Assembly (NCBI RefSeq): GCF_009184865.1
Contig: NZ_CP045096.1
Location: 3,472,001 to 3,536,000, forward strand
Length of the DNA: 64,000 bases
DNA from: Streptomyces phaeolivaceus
GTDB lineage: Bacteria > Actinomycetota > Actinomycetes > Streptomycetales > Streptomycetaceae
Direction: 5' to 3'
The position numbers were made by a program, and so were the translations under genes. Shown in pieces: positions 1 through 8,600 of this stretch (its first letter is position 1; every line of letters starts with the position of its first letter). The notes under the pieces were generated by a model. It had not been told where the DNA came from and ran no database searches. It saw nothing but the letters and a program-made list of their open reading frames with translations.

Positions 1-821
1 CCGTGCTCGGCTCGGACCTGGCCGTGCACCCGGGCGGCAAGGGCGCCAACCAGGCGGTCGCGGCGGCCCGGCTCGGGGCGCGTACGGCCCTGCTGGCCCG
101 GGTCGGCGACGACGGCAACGGGCGGCTGCTGCTCGACTCGCAGCGGGCGGCCGGGGTCGACACGGCCGGGGTGCTGGTCGGCGGGGCGCCCACCGGGGTC
201 GCGCTGATCACGGTGGACCCGTCGGGCGACAACAGCATCGTCGTCTCCCCCGGCGCCAACGGGAAGTTGACCCCCGAGGACGTACGGGCGGCCGACGCGC
301 TGCTGCGGGCCTCGCGGGTGGTCTCGGCGCAGTTGGAGATCCCGTTGGAGACGGTGGTGGAGGTCGTACGGCGGCTGCCGGAGGGCACGCGGTTCGTGCT
401 GAACCCGTCGCCGCCACGGGAGTTGCCCGACGAGGTGCTGGCCGCCTGTGATCCGCTGATCGTCAACGAGCACGAGGCGCGGATCATCGTCGGGGGTGAG
501 CCGGCGGGCTCGCCCTCGCCGGAGGACTGGGCGCGGGCGCTGCTGGCGCTCGGGCCGCGTTCGGTGGTCGTGACGCTGGGCGCGGAGGGGGCGTTGGTCG
601 CCGACGCCGAGGGGAGTGCGCGGGTGCCCGCCGTGAAGGTGGACGCCGTGGACACCACCGGGGCCGGGGACGCGTTCACCGCCGCGCTCGCGTGGAGGCT
701 GGGGGCGGGCTCGGCGCCGGCCGAGGCCGCCGCGTACGCGGCCCGGGTCGGGGCCGCCGCCGTCACCAGGGCCGGGGCGCAGGTGTCGTTCCCGACCGCC
801 GAGGAGGTCGCGGCGCTGTGA
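1..821 (+). CDS. rbsK: Ribokinase, 5' end outside window
   Basis: PfkB-family sugar kinase that phosphorylates D-ribose with ATP in the cytoplasm. The window opens inside the gene: frame 3 is open from base 3, and about 30 N-terminal residues of the usual ~300 appear to be missing. Visible features are the substrate-site GGKGANQA near the left edge and, about 220 residues in, DTTGAGDAF, which is the PfkB signature with the catalytic Asp and anion hole. An NxxE-type segment (VNEHEAR) lies near residue 155. The stop overlaps the ribose pyranase start (GTGA), so the two genes are translationally coupled. The assignment as ribokinase rather than another PfkB kinase rests mainly on this neighbour. 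Confidence 0.93.
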   Translation, partial: VLGSDLAVHPGGKGANQAVAAARLGARTALLARVGDDGNGRLLLDSQRAAGVDTAGVLVGGAPTGVALITVDPSGDNSIVVSPGANGKLTPEDVRAADALLRASRVVSAQLEIPLETVVEVVRRLPEGTRFVLNPSPPRELPDEVLAACDPLIVNEHEARIIVGGEPAGSPSPEDWARALLALGPRSVVVTLGAEGALVADAEGSARVPAVKVDAVDTTGAGDAFTAALAWRLGAGSAPAEAAAYAARVGAAAVTRAGAQVSFPTAEEVAAL

Positions 822-1207
822 AGCGGGCCGGGATACTCAATCGTCATCTGGCGGGCGCCCTCGCCGAGTTGGGGCACGAACACGGGGTGCTGGTGTGCGA
901 CGCGGGGATGCCGGTGCCGGACGGGCCGCGCGTGGTCGACCTGGCGTTCCGGGCCGGGGTGCCGTCGTTCGCGGAGGTGCTGGACGGGCTGCTCGACGAG
1001 ATCGTGGTCGAGGGGGCGACCGCCGCGCGCGAGGTGCGGGGCGCGAACCCGGAGGCGACGGCACTGTTGGAGGACCGCTTCCCCGACCTGGAGCTGGTCT
1101 CCCACGAGAAGCTCAAGGAGCTGTCGGCGGGCGCGCGGCTGATCGTGCGCACCGGGGAGGCGCGGCCGTACGCGAATGTGCTGCTGCGGTGCGGGGTGTT
1201 CTTCTAG
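818..1207 (+). CDS. rbsD: D-ribose pyranase
   Basis: 129-residue protein of the RbsD/FucU family, which interconverts beta-pyranose and beta-furanose ribose so that ribokinase receives the right form. It begins KRAGILNRHL and carries HEHGVLVCDAGMPVP near residue 20; the C-terminus has TGEARPYANVLL. Length matches RbsD. The GTG at 818 overlaps the ribokinase TGA by four bases and removes the unrelated N-terminus that a longer reading of this frame would add. It is the last gene of the ribose operon and is followed by a strong terminator. Confidence 0.93.
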   Translation: MKRAGILNRHLAGALAELGHEHGVLVCDAGMPVPDGPRVVDLAFRAGVPSFAEVLDGLLDEIVVEGATAAREVRGANPEATALLEDRFPDLELVSHEKLKELSAGARLIVRTGEARPYANVLLRCGVFF

Positions 1208-1217
1208 CGGAGGAACT

Positions 1218-1251
1218 GCCGGAAGGTGTGCGGAGCCGGAAGGTGCGCGGA
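1218..1251 (+). repeat. 17-bp direct tandem repeat downstream of rbsD
   Basis: Two adjacent 17-bp units (gccggaaggtgYgcgga) differ at one base and start 11 bp after the rbsD stop codon, just before the terminator. It is one of several short tandem duplications at gene 3' ends in this window. Confidence 0.8.
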
Positions 1252-1257
1252 ACGTTT

Positions 1258-1298
1258 CGAGGGGCCCGGTCCACTGGACCGGGCCCCTCGGCTTTTCC
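1258..1298 (+). terminator. Rho-independent terminator of the ribose operon
   Basis: Perfect inverted repeat with arms cgaggggcccggtcca (1258-1273) and tggaccgggcccctcg (1275-1290), followed by GCTTTTCCCT. It ends the rbsKD transcript. Confidence 0.9.
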
Positions 1299-1602
1299 CT
1301 CCCCGTCAGAACTCCCCCGATCCCCCCGGATCCCCCTCCGAGAAGTCCTGATGCCAAGTACGACCCGCCGGGTGCGGGGAGGGTTGTACGGGTGTCTCAA
1401 GATTTTTTCGGAGCCGGAGCCGGAGCCGGAGCGGCGGTCGGACGTGACCCTCGCCACGGGGCTGTTCGATTTATGTCCCGATGGTGTCACTTCACCGGCA
1501 AGTGCGTTGCGGGTGCAACGCGTTGTGGGAGAGCATGTTCGGGACGCAGGTGAAGACGTACACGCAGACGTGGATGAACCGGACACACGGGGGTGGAACG
1601 AC
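1299..1602 (+). promoter_or_regulatory. Upstream region of the type VII secretion operon
   Basis: About 300 bp without a convincing gene. It contains a fourfold gagccg hexamer near 1411-1434 and a perfect inverted repeat gcgttgc-gggt-gcaacgc at 1504-1521, 80 bp before the first ESX gene. The inverted repeat could be an operator or a leader hairpin. The promoter must lie here, but I could not fix -10/-35 boxes. A GGGGG tract at about 1589 serves as ribosome binding site for the GTG at 1603. Confidence 0.45.
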
Positions 1603-1935
1603 GTGAAGTTCGACATGGGGTCGACGACCCTGGCGGATCTCGGGAAGAGCACGGTCGGATCGAGCGACGACCTGGGGACGCTGATTCAGCTGCTGATCAG
1701 CGCGGCGGAACCGCTGGAGGGCAAGTTCAACGGCGCGGGCAAGCTGGCGTTCGACTCGTTCAAGAGCCGCGCGGACGAGATCACGGCCGACCTCAACGGC
1801 TCGCTCGCCGCGATCCTCGGCGGTCAGTCGGGCATGGACAACGCGTTCGGCACGGGTGACGTGGAGTCCCAGGACAACGCCAACCAGAACATGGGGCTGG
1901 CCAACTTCGACGCGGCCCGCTTCGGCGCCCGATAG
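1603..1935 (+). CDS. WXG100-like (ESAT-6 family) small protein
   Basis: 110-residue, almost entirely helical protein of the size of ESX substrates. The expected W-x-G turn between two helices appears as FNG at residues 42-44. It begins KFDMGSTTLADLG and ends with an acidic, Asn-rich tail; no clear YxxxD/E export motif is seen in the tail. It is the first gene of the type VII operon and lies 18 bp before a second protein of the same kind. Likely an EsxB/EsxA-type secreted or partner protein, assigned from size, turn motif and context. The frame is open far upstream, but GTG 1603 has a good RBS and gives the family length. Confidence 0.75.
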   Translation: MKFDMGSTTLADLGKSTVGSSDDLGTLIQLLISAAEPLEGKFNGAGKLAFDSFKSRADEITADLNGSLAAILGGQSGMDNAFGTGDVESQDNANQNMGLANFDAARFGAR

Positions 1936-1953
1936 GACGAGGGGGAATTCTCC

Positions 1954-2265
1954 ATGGCTCAGAACCAGGACCGCCGTTCGTACGACACCGGTGCCTCGGG
2001 TGAGGTGCAGACCGCGCTCGGCACGATCGTGGGGCAGTTGGAGCGGGTGCTCACCGACCGCGACGCCGCCGTGAAGGCCGCGATGACCGAGTTCCAGGCC
2101 GACGGTGTCTCGGACGACTACCACGGCAAGGAAGAGCGCTGGAAGAAGGCCGCGGGCGAGGTCCGCGAGATCATCCGCCTGGTGCGCACCACGCTCGAAC
2201 AGAACGACGGCACCGCGCAGTCCACGCTGGCCAAGGCCCGCGCGGCGGTCGACCAGATCGGCTGA
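1954..2265 (+). CDS. WXG100-like (ESAT-6 family) small protein
   Basis: 103-residue helical protein, the probable heterodimer partner of the preceding gene. The helix-turn-helix hairpin is marked by YHG at residues 56-58, a variant of W-x-G, followed by KEERWKKAA. The ATG has a strong RBS (GAGGGGGA). There is no signal peptide, as expected for ESX substrates. Function is inferred from size, fold and location before eccD and eccC. Confidence 0.75.
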   Translation: MAQNQDRRSYDTGASGEVQTALGTIVGQLERVLTDRDAAVKAAMTEFQADGVSDDYHGKEERWKKAAGEVREIIRLVRTTLEQNDGTAQSTLAKARAAVDQIG

Positions 2266-2309
2266 GAACGCGGATCGGCTGAAAGAGAAGTGAACGGGGT
2301 TCCGTAGCC

Positions 2310-2615
2310 GTGGCAGCGCAGGATTACGACAGCCAGTTGCTGGAGTCGGTGTCGGTGCGGCGCCGACGGCTGCGGGACGCCCTGCTGTTCGGGGCGCAGC
2401 GGCAGCGGCGCTCGGTGGACGAACGGATCGGGAAGGTCTTCGCCGGGATCGTCATCGCGGCGGTGATGTGCGCGGGATGTGTGGGGTGGTCGTTCGTGTC
2501 GAACCGCATCATCGGGAAGAGTCCGTACGGGGGTTCGGTGCAGCCCTCGGTCACTCCGTCCCCCACGTTTTCCACAGGGTTTTCCACAGCCCCGACCGGC
2601 GATTCCGCCCGGTGA
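2310..2615 (+). CDS. Single-pass membrane protein of the ESX operon
   Basis: 101 residues starting at GTG. The basic N-terminal half (SVRRRRLRDALLFG, QRQRRS) precedes one hydrophobic segment near residues 45-63 (VFAGIVIAAVMCAGCVGW), then a short Pro/Ser/Thr-rich tail, probably extracytoplasmic. I do not recognise a named family. The position between the Esx pair and eccD suggests a membrane accessory of the secretion machine. It is not EccB, which is far larger. Confidence 0.7.
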   Translation: MAAQDYDSQLLESVSVRRRRLRDALLFGAQRQRRSVDERIGKVFAGIVIAAVMCAGCVGWSFVSNRIIGKSPYGGSVQPSVTPSPTFSTGFSTAPTGDSAR

Positions 2616-2631
2616 TAGGTTCGATCGCGTG

Positions 2632-4020
2632 ATGGCTACGGGGACATCGGGGCAGGCCACGGGTGGTGCGCGGACGGCGCTCAGCCGGGTCACGCTGGTC
2701 GGTGAGCGGCGGCGGGTGGACCTTGTGCTGCCCTCGCGGGAACCGGTCGGGCTGCTGCTCCCGGAGATCATGCGCCTGCTCGACGACCGGGTCGGCGAGC
2801 GGCCCGAGTCGCGGCATCTGGTCACGGCGGACGGCTCCGCGCTGGCGCACGACGGCACGCTGGAGTCGGCCGGGGTCCCGGACGGCGCGGTGCTGCGGCT
2901 GGTCCGGGCCGAGGACGCGCCGTCGGCGCCGGTCGTGCACGACGTCACGGACGAGGCGGCCGAGGATCTCGACGCCCGGGGCGGGCGCTGGCGGCCGGCC
3001 GCGCGCCGCGTCACCGCCGGGTTCGCCACGGTCGGCTGGGCCCTGGCCGCCGGGATGTTCGCACGGGCCGCGTACGAGCCCGGTGTCGTCGCGGGCGCGC
3101 TGCTCGGCGTCGCGCTGGTGGCCGCGCTCGCGGGCGCGCTGCTGGGGCGGTCCGGGAAGCGGGCGCTGTCGACGACCCTGATCGCGACGGCGGGCGCGCT
3201 GGGACTGCTCGGCGCGTCCACGTCGGCGGAAGCACAGAACTGGTCCGGGACTCCGCAGGTCGCGGCGATGGCCGCGGCCGGGGTCGGCACACTCGCCCTG
3301 CTCGGGCTGTTCACCCCGCTCGGTCGGGGCGGGCTGGTCGGCGCGGGGGCGCTGGCCGGGGCCTCGGTGTGCTGGCTGGGGGTCGCCGCGGCCGTCTCCG
3401 GCTCGGTGTCGCCGTCGGTGTCGGAGCAGGCCGAGGTGGGGGCCGTGCTCGCCGTGGTCTGCGTGGTCGTGCTCGGGCTGCTGCCCCGGCTGGCGTTGAT
3501 GGCGTCGGGGCTGTCCGGGCTGGACGACCGGCGTTCCGGGGGTGCCTCAGTGAGCCGCCTGCAGGTGTCGGCGGCGCTGACCGCCACACACCGGGGGCTG
3601 GCGCTGGCGACGGTCACCCTGGCCGTCTCGGCGACCGCCGCCGGGGTGTTCGCGTTGCGGGCGCCGACCAAGTGGACCGTGCTGCTGGCCGCCGTCACCA
3701 TGGTCGTCCTCGCGCTGCGCGCACGGGCGTTCCCGCTGGTCGCGGAGGTCGTGGTGCTGCTGGGCGCGGCGGCCGTGCTCGCCTTACGGCTGGTCTCGGC
3801 CTGGCTGGACCGCTCCGGCGAGGCGGCCGGTCCGCTCGCCGTCCTCGTCCTGCTCGCCGCGCTGCCGCTGCTGGTGCTCGCCGTGCGGCCCGCCGAGCAT
3901 GTGCGGGTACGGCTGCGGCGTTTCGGCGACACCCTCGAATCCATCGGCGTCATCACCCTGTTCCCGCTGCTCATCGGGGTGTTCGGCGTGTACGGACGAC
4001 TGCTCGACACGTTCGCTTAG
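2632..4020 (+). CDS. eccD: Type VII secretion integral membrane protein EccD
   Basis: 462-residue membrane channel component of the ESX core complex. Residues 1 to about 95 form a ubiquitin-like (YukD-type) cytoplasmic domain beginning LSRVTLVGERRRVDL. After a linker, about 11 hydrophobic segments run from residue ~125 to the end, matching EccD topology. The start could be GTG 2629 or ATG 2632. The gene follows the one-TM protein by 16 bp. EccD family assignment is firm from the domain order and the neighbouring EccC. Confidence 0.9.
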   Translation: MATGTSGQATGGARTALSRVTLVGERRRVDLVLPSREPVGLLLPEIMRLLDDRVGERPESRHLVTADGSALAHDGTLESAGVPDGAVLRLVRAEDAPSAPVVHDVTDEAAEDLDARGGRWRPAARRVTAGFATVGWALAAGMFARAAYEPGVVAGALLGVALVAALAGALLGRSGKRALSTTLIATAGALGLLGASTSAEAQNWSGTPQVAAMAAAGVGTLALLGLFTPLGRGGLVGAGALAGASVCWLGVAAAVSGSVSPSVSEQAEVGAVLAVVCVVVLGLLPRLALMASGLSGLDDRRSGGASVSRLQVSAALTATHRGLALATVTLAVSATAAGVFALRAPTKWTVLLAAVTMVVLALRARAFPLVAEVVVLLGAAAVLALRLVSAWLDRSGEAAGPLAVLVLLAALPLLVLAVRPAEHVRVRLRRFGDTLESIGVITLFPLLIGVFGVYGRLLDTFA

Positions 4021-4036
4021 GAGCTGGGGGCCGCAC

Positions 4037-5578
4037 ATGGCGCAGTCAGGGGACGCAGGGGACTGGCAGCGGGACGTCCTGCGTGAGCTGGGCCGGCAGC
4101 AGGCGACGGACGGGGGCGCCGACGCCGCGTCCGGGCCACCGGCACCGCCTCGGCGGGCCGAGCCGACGCTGAGGCTGGTGCGGTCGGTGCCGGCGGAGGC
4201 GTCCGAGCCGCCGGGCAGGTCGGAGAGGACCGAGCCGCCGGGGTCCCCTCAGGAGGCCGGGGGCGACCCGGGCGCGCGACCGGCACCGGCCCACGGCCTG
4301 CCCGCCGGGCAGCCACCGGGGCGGGAGGCCGTCGCGCCGCCGTCGGTACTGCCCGCCGCGCAGGTGCCGGGCGTCGTAGGACCGCCCGTGACGTACGCGC
4401 CCGCCGTGGCCCCCCGCACGGGGCTGCCCCGGGCCGCCGCGCAGTCGTCGGGTGCGGCCGGTGATGCGCGGCGGCCGCAGACGGCCGGTGACACGGACCG
4501 GCCGGCGGAACCCGTCGGTCACCCCGCACCCGGCGCCGGGGCCGCGCCCGGCGCACCGGGCGCACCGGGGTCCGAGGCGCCCCCGGCCCCGGCATCCCCC
4601 GCCGCATCCCCCGCCGCCCCGGCCACCCGCGCCACCCACACCCCCCAGACCCCTCTGCGGGCCCCCGACGCCGTGCCCACCATCGATCCCCGGCTGGCGC
4701 ACGCCCTCGGGCGGCCTCAGCACGGGGAGTCGGTGGCCCGTCGGACCGGGCGGTCGATCCGGAAGCTGGCCTCGTCGGCGGCGCGGGACGTGGCGGAGGA
4801 GACGCGGATCGCGCGGGAGTTGCAGCAGCCGGTGACGACGGGGCGGGTGATCGCCGTGACGTCGATCCGGGGCGGGGTCGGGAAGTCGACGACGGCCGCG
4901 CTGCTGGGGCGGACGTTCAACCACTACCGGCACGACCCGGTGCTGACGATGGAGGCGGACGCCACGCTGGGCACGCTGCCGGTGCGGATGGGCGCCGACT
5001 CGGTGCGCTGGACGGCGGCCGACCTCGCGCGGATCCTCAACCCGGCGATGCGGCTCACCGATGTCACCGGGTATCTGGTGCCGGTGTCCGACGGCGGCTG
5101 GCTGCTGCCCGGGAGCCAGGGCCGGGTCGGGGCCCCGCTGGACATCCGTACGTACCGCACGGTCACCCTCGCGCTGCGGCGCTACTTCGCGGTGACGGTG
5201 GTGGACTGCGAGACCCTGCCGGGCGAGGTGGCCCGGACGGCGATGGACACGGCCCACGCGCGCGTGGTCGTCGCCCCGATGACCGCCGAGGGGGTCAACG
5301 GCACCCGTCAGGTCCTGGACTGGCTCGGCCAGTTGCCGCACTCCGCGCTGGCCTCGACCGTCGTCGCGCTGACCGCGGGCTCCCCCGACCTCACGCTGGA
5401 CCTGAGGACGGCGGTCGCCCACCTCAAGGAGGCGGGCGTCCATGTCGTCCCCCTCCCCTACGACCGCCATCTCGCCCAGGGCGGCCCCATCCGCACGGCC
5501 CTGCTCGGCCAGGAGACCCGGGAGGCGGCGATCACGCTCGCGGCCGAGGTGATGACCCGCGCGGTGAGGATGCGATGA
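4037..5578 (+). CDS. Proline/alanine-rich MinD-like ATPase of the ESX locus
   Basis: 513 residues. The first ~215 are low-complexity and rich in Pro, Ala, Gly and Glu. The remainder is a ParA/MinD-type P-loop ATPase with the deviant Walker A RGGVGKSTTAALLG (Lys at residue 283) and a later VVDCETLPGE segment. This layout matches EspI (Rv3876) of mycobacterial ESX-1, a disordered Pro-rich region plus MinD-like ATPase that tunes secretion. The likely role is a regulatory or targeting ATPase for the EccC-driven system. RBS AGGAGCTGGGGG precedes ATG 4037; longer readings of the frame run back into eccD. Confidence 0.85.
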   Translation: MAQSGDAGDWQRDVLRELGRQQATDGGADAASGPPAPPRRAEPTLRLVRSVPAEASEPPGRSERTEPPGSPQEAGGDPGARPAPAHGLPAGQPPGREAVAPPSVLPAAQVPGVVGPPVTYAPAVAPRTGLPRAAAQSSGAAGDARRPQTAGDTDRPAEPVGHPAPGAGAAPGAPGAPGSEAPPAPASPAASPAAPATRATHTPQTPLRAPDAVPTIDPRLAHALGRPQHGESVARRTGRSIRKLASSAARDVAEETRIARELQQPVTTGRVIAVTSIRGGVGKSTTAALLGRTFNHYRHDPVLTMEADATLGTLPVRMGADSVRWTAADLARILNPAMRLTDVTGYLVPVSDGGWLLPGSQGRVGAPLDIRTYRTVTLALRRYFAVTVVDCETLPGEVARTAMDTAHARVVVAPMTAEGVNGTRQVLDWLGQLPHSALASTVVALTAGSPDLTLDLRTAVAHLKEAGVHVVPLPYDRHLAQGGPIRTALLGQETREAAITLAAEVMTRAVRMR

Positions 5579-5627
5579 GCCCTGCCCGCGTCGGAAAGAT
5601 CGGAAAGACACGAGAAGGGGCCCGGTC

Positions 5628-8600
5628 GTGACCCAGCAGGTGATCCACCGGCCCGCGCGGAGCACCCGGCCGCTCCCGGCCACCGGTGCCCGGACGATCG
5701 AGCCGCCGCCCAACCTCCCGGAGGGCAAGGCGGGGACGTCGGCGACGGCGCTGCTGCCGATGGCCGGTGTCATGGGCTCGGTCGTGATGATGACCGTGAT
5801 CCGGAACAGCCAGTTCGCGGCGCTCGGCGCGATCGTGCTGGTCTTCGCGCTGCTCGGCGCGGTTGCCCTCTTCCTCTCCCAGCGCGGCAAGGCCCAGCGC
5901 ACCCGACGGACCCAGCGGGAACGGTATCTGGAGTATCTGGAGGAGCTGCGCGAGGAGTTCGGGGCCGACGAGCGGCAGCGGCGGCAGTTCGCGCGGGTGC
6001 TCGATCCGCCCCCGGAGGCACTGTACGACCTGGTGCGCGACCCCGCCCGGCTCTGGGAGCGGCGGCGGCGGGACGCGGACTTCCTGCGGGTGCGGGTCGG
6101 CACCGGTGACGTCCCGGTGGCGCATCTGGCCATCGGGCAGAACCAGGGCGGGGTGCTGACGCCGCCGGACCCGTTCATGCTGAACGAGGCGCGGGCGCTG
6201 CTGGCCCGGTACTCGGTCGCGGGCGGCTGCCCGATCACCGTGCCGTTGGACCGCGCGGGCAACGTCAGCGTGGTCGGTGACCGGGAGGGTGTGCTGCGGG
6301 TGGCCCGCGCGCTCCTCGTCCAGGTCGCCGTCACGCACGCCCCGGACGACGTGGCCATGGCACTCGGGGTGCCGGGCGAGCGGCTGGCGGACTGGGAGTG
6401 GGCGAAGTGGCTGCCGCATGTGCTGGACGCGCAGGAGCACGACGGTCCGGTGGCGGCCCGTCGGATCGCGCCGAGCCTGCCGCAGCTGGCCCGGCACTTC
6501 CGGCACGAGCTGGGCCGGCGTGCCTCGTACGCGGCGGAGGTGCGCCGGGGCCTCGCCGACCGCAAGGCGCTGAGGCTGGCGTCCCGCATGGTCGTGGTGA
6601 GCGACGAGTACGGGGAGACGGCCGCCGAACTGCCGCGTCCGGACACGGCGGTGGGGCTCGCGGACATGGGTGTCACGGTGCTGCATCTGCTGGAGGAGCA
6701 GGTGCACGAGCCCGATCAGGTGTCGGTGCGGATCACCGTGCGGGGCGATCGGGTGGTGGTGGAGGATCTCCGTGATCCGGACCCGCTCACGGTCGCGGAG
6801 CCGCACCCCGTCCCGGCCGCGCACGGCACCTGCGACCAGGTCACCGCCGCCGGTGCCGAGGGCCTCGCCCGGCTGCTGGCGCCGCTGCGGCTGTCCGCCG
6901 AGTCGGCCGCCGAGGGCGCCCCGGTCACCGGGCCCGTCGACTTCCCGGGCCTCCTCGGCATCGACGACCCGGCCGTGCTGAACCTGGCCGACCTGTGGGC
7001 GCCGCGCCGCGAGCGCGAGTTCCTGCGCGTCCCCATCGGCCTGACGGACCGCCATGAGCCGGTCCTCCTCGACCTCAAGGAGTCCTCCGAGCTGGGCATG
7101 GGCCCGCACGGGCTGTGCGTGGGCGCGACCGGCTCGGGCAAGAGCGAGTTGCTGCGCACCCTCGTGCTGGCGCTCGCCGCCACCCACTCCCCCGAGGATC
7201 TCGCGCTCGTCCTGGTCGACTACAAGGGCGGCGCGACCTTCGCCCCGTTCACCGAACTCCCGCACGTGGCCGGTGTGATCACCAACCTGGAGAACCAGGC
7301 GGGGCTGGTCGAGCGGGTGCACTCCAGCCTCGCGGGCGAGGTCAAGCGGCGGCAGCAGGTGCTGAAGGACGCGGGGAACGTGGCCGACATCGGGCACTAC
7401 GCGGCGCTGCGCGCGACCCGGCGGCCCGATCTCGAACCGCTCCCGCATCTCTTCGTCGTGATCGACGAGTTCGGTGAACTCCTCACCGCCAAGCCGGACT
7501 TCATCGATCTGTTCCTGTCCATCGGAAGGATCGGCCGGTCCATCGGCGTCCATCTCCTGCTCTCCAGCCAGCGCATCGAGGGCGGCAAGCTCAAGGGGCT
7601 GGACACCTATCTGTCGTACCGGCTGGGGCTGCGCACCTTCTCCGCCGACGAGTCACGGACCGTGCTCGACACCACCGACGCCTTCCATCTGCCGCCGCTG
7701 CCGGGCTTCGGCTATCTGAAGGTGGACACCTCGACGTACGAGCGGTTCAAGGCGGGGTACGTGTCGGGCGCGTACCGGGGTCCCGCGCTGGTCGCGCAGG
7801 AGGACGACACGCCGCTGGCCTGGACGTATCCGACGTACAACACGCTCGACGGCACGCCCGGCGGCGGGTCGGCCGCGAGCGGGGCGGTCGACGAGCCGAA
7901 GGCGACCAAGCGGGAGACCGGGCCGACCGTGATGTCGGTGATGGTGGACCAACTCGCCTCCGCCACGCGGCCGGTGCGGCGGATCTGGCTGCCGCCGCTG
8001 CCGGACGCGATCACGCTGGACGCGGCGGCCGGGCCCGTCCGGGTGGATGAGCGAGGGCTTCGACTGGCGTCCGGGGAAGGCCCGTTGCGGGTGCCTCTCG
8101 GGGTGCTGGACGATCCGGCGAAGCAGTGGCAGGGGCACTGGGTGCTCGATCTGACGGTCGCGGGCGGGCACGCGGCGGTGATCGGCGGCCCGCAGTCCGG
8201 CAAGACGACACTGCTGCGGACGCTCGCGCTGTCGCTCGCCACGACCCACACCCCCGCCGAAGTCGCCATCTACGGCCTTGACTTGGTCGGTGGCGGACTC
8301 TCGGCCCTCTCCGGGCTGCCGCACGTCGGCGGGATCGCGGGCCGGGCCGACCGGGAGCGGGCCGCGCGGACGGTCGCCGAGGTCCGGACGATGCTGATCG
8401 AGCGGGAGGAGCTGTTCCGGGAGCACGGCATCGACTCGGTCGACCAGCTGCGGCGGCTGCGCGCCCAGGGAAAGCTGCGTGAGCTGGGCTCGACGGACAT
8501 CGTGCTGCTCATCGACGGATTCGGGGCACTGCGCGACGAGTTCGCCGAGCTGGACGACACGGTCGTGGATCTGCTGAAGCGCGGGGGCGGGTACGGCATC

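Noticed and set aside
1299..1602. N-terminal extension of the first WXG100-like gene
   Set aside because: The frame is open far upstream, but the added residues are low-complexity and contain no domain. GTG 1603 has the RBS and gives the family length.
2118..4010. Long minus-strand open frames opposite the ESX genes (and similar long frames across the window)
   Set aside because: They are mirror frames created by high third-position GC. They lack RBS, motifs and plausible composition, while the plus-strand genes have clear families.
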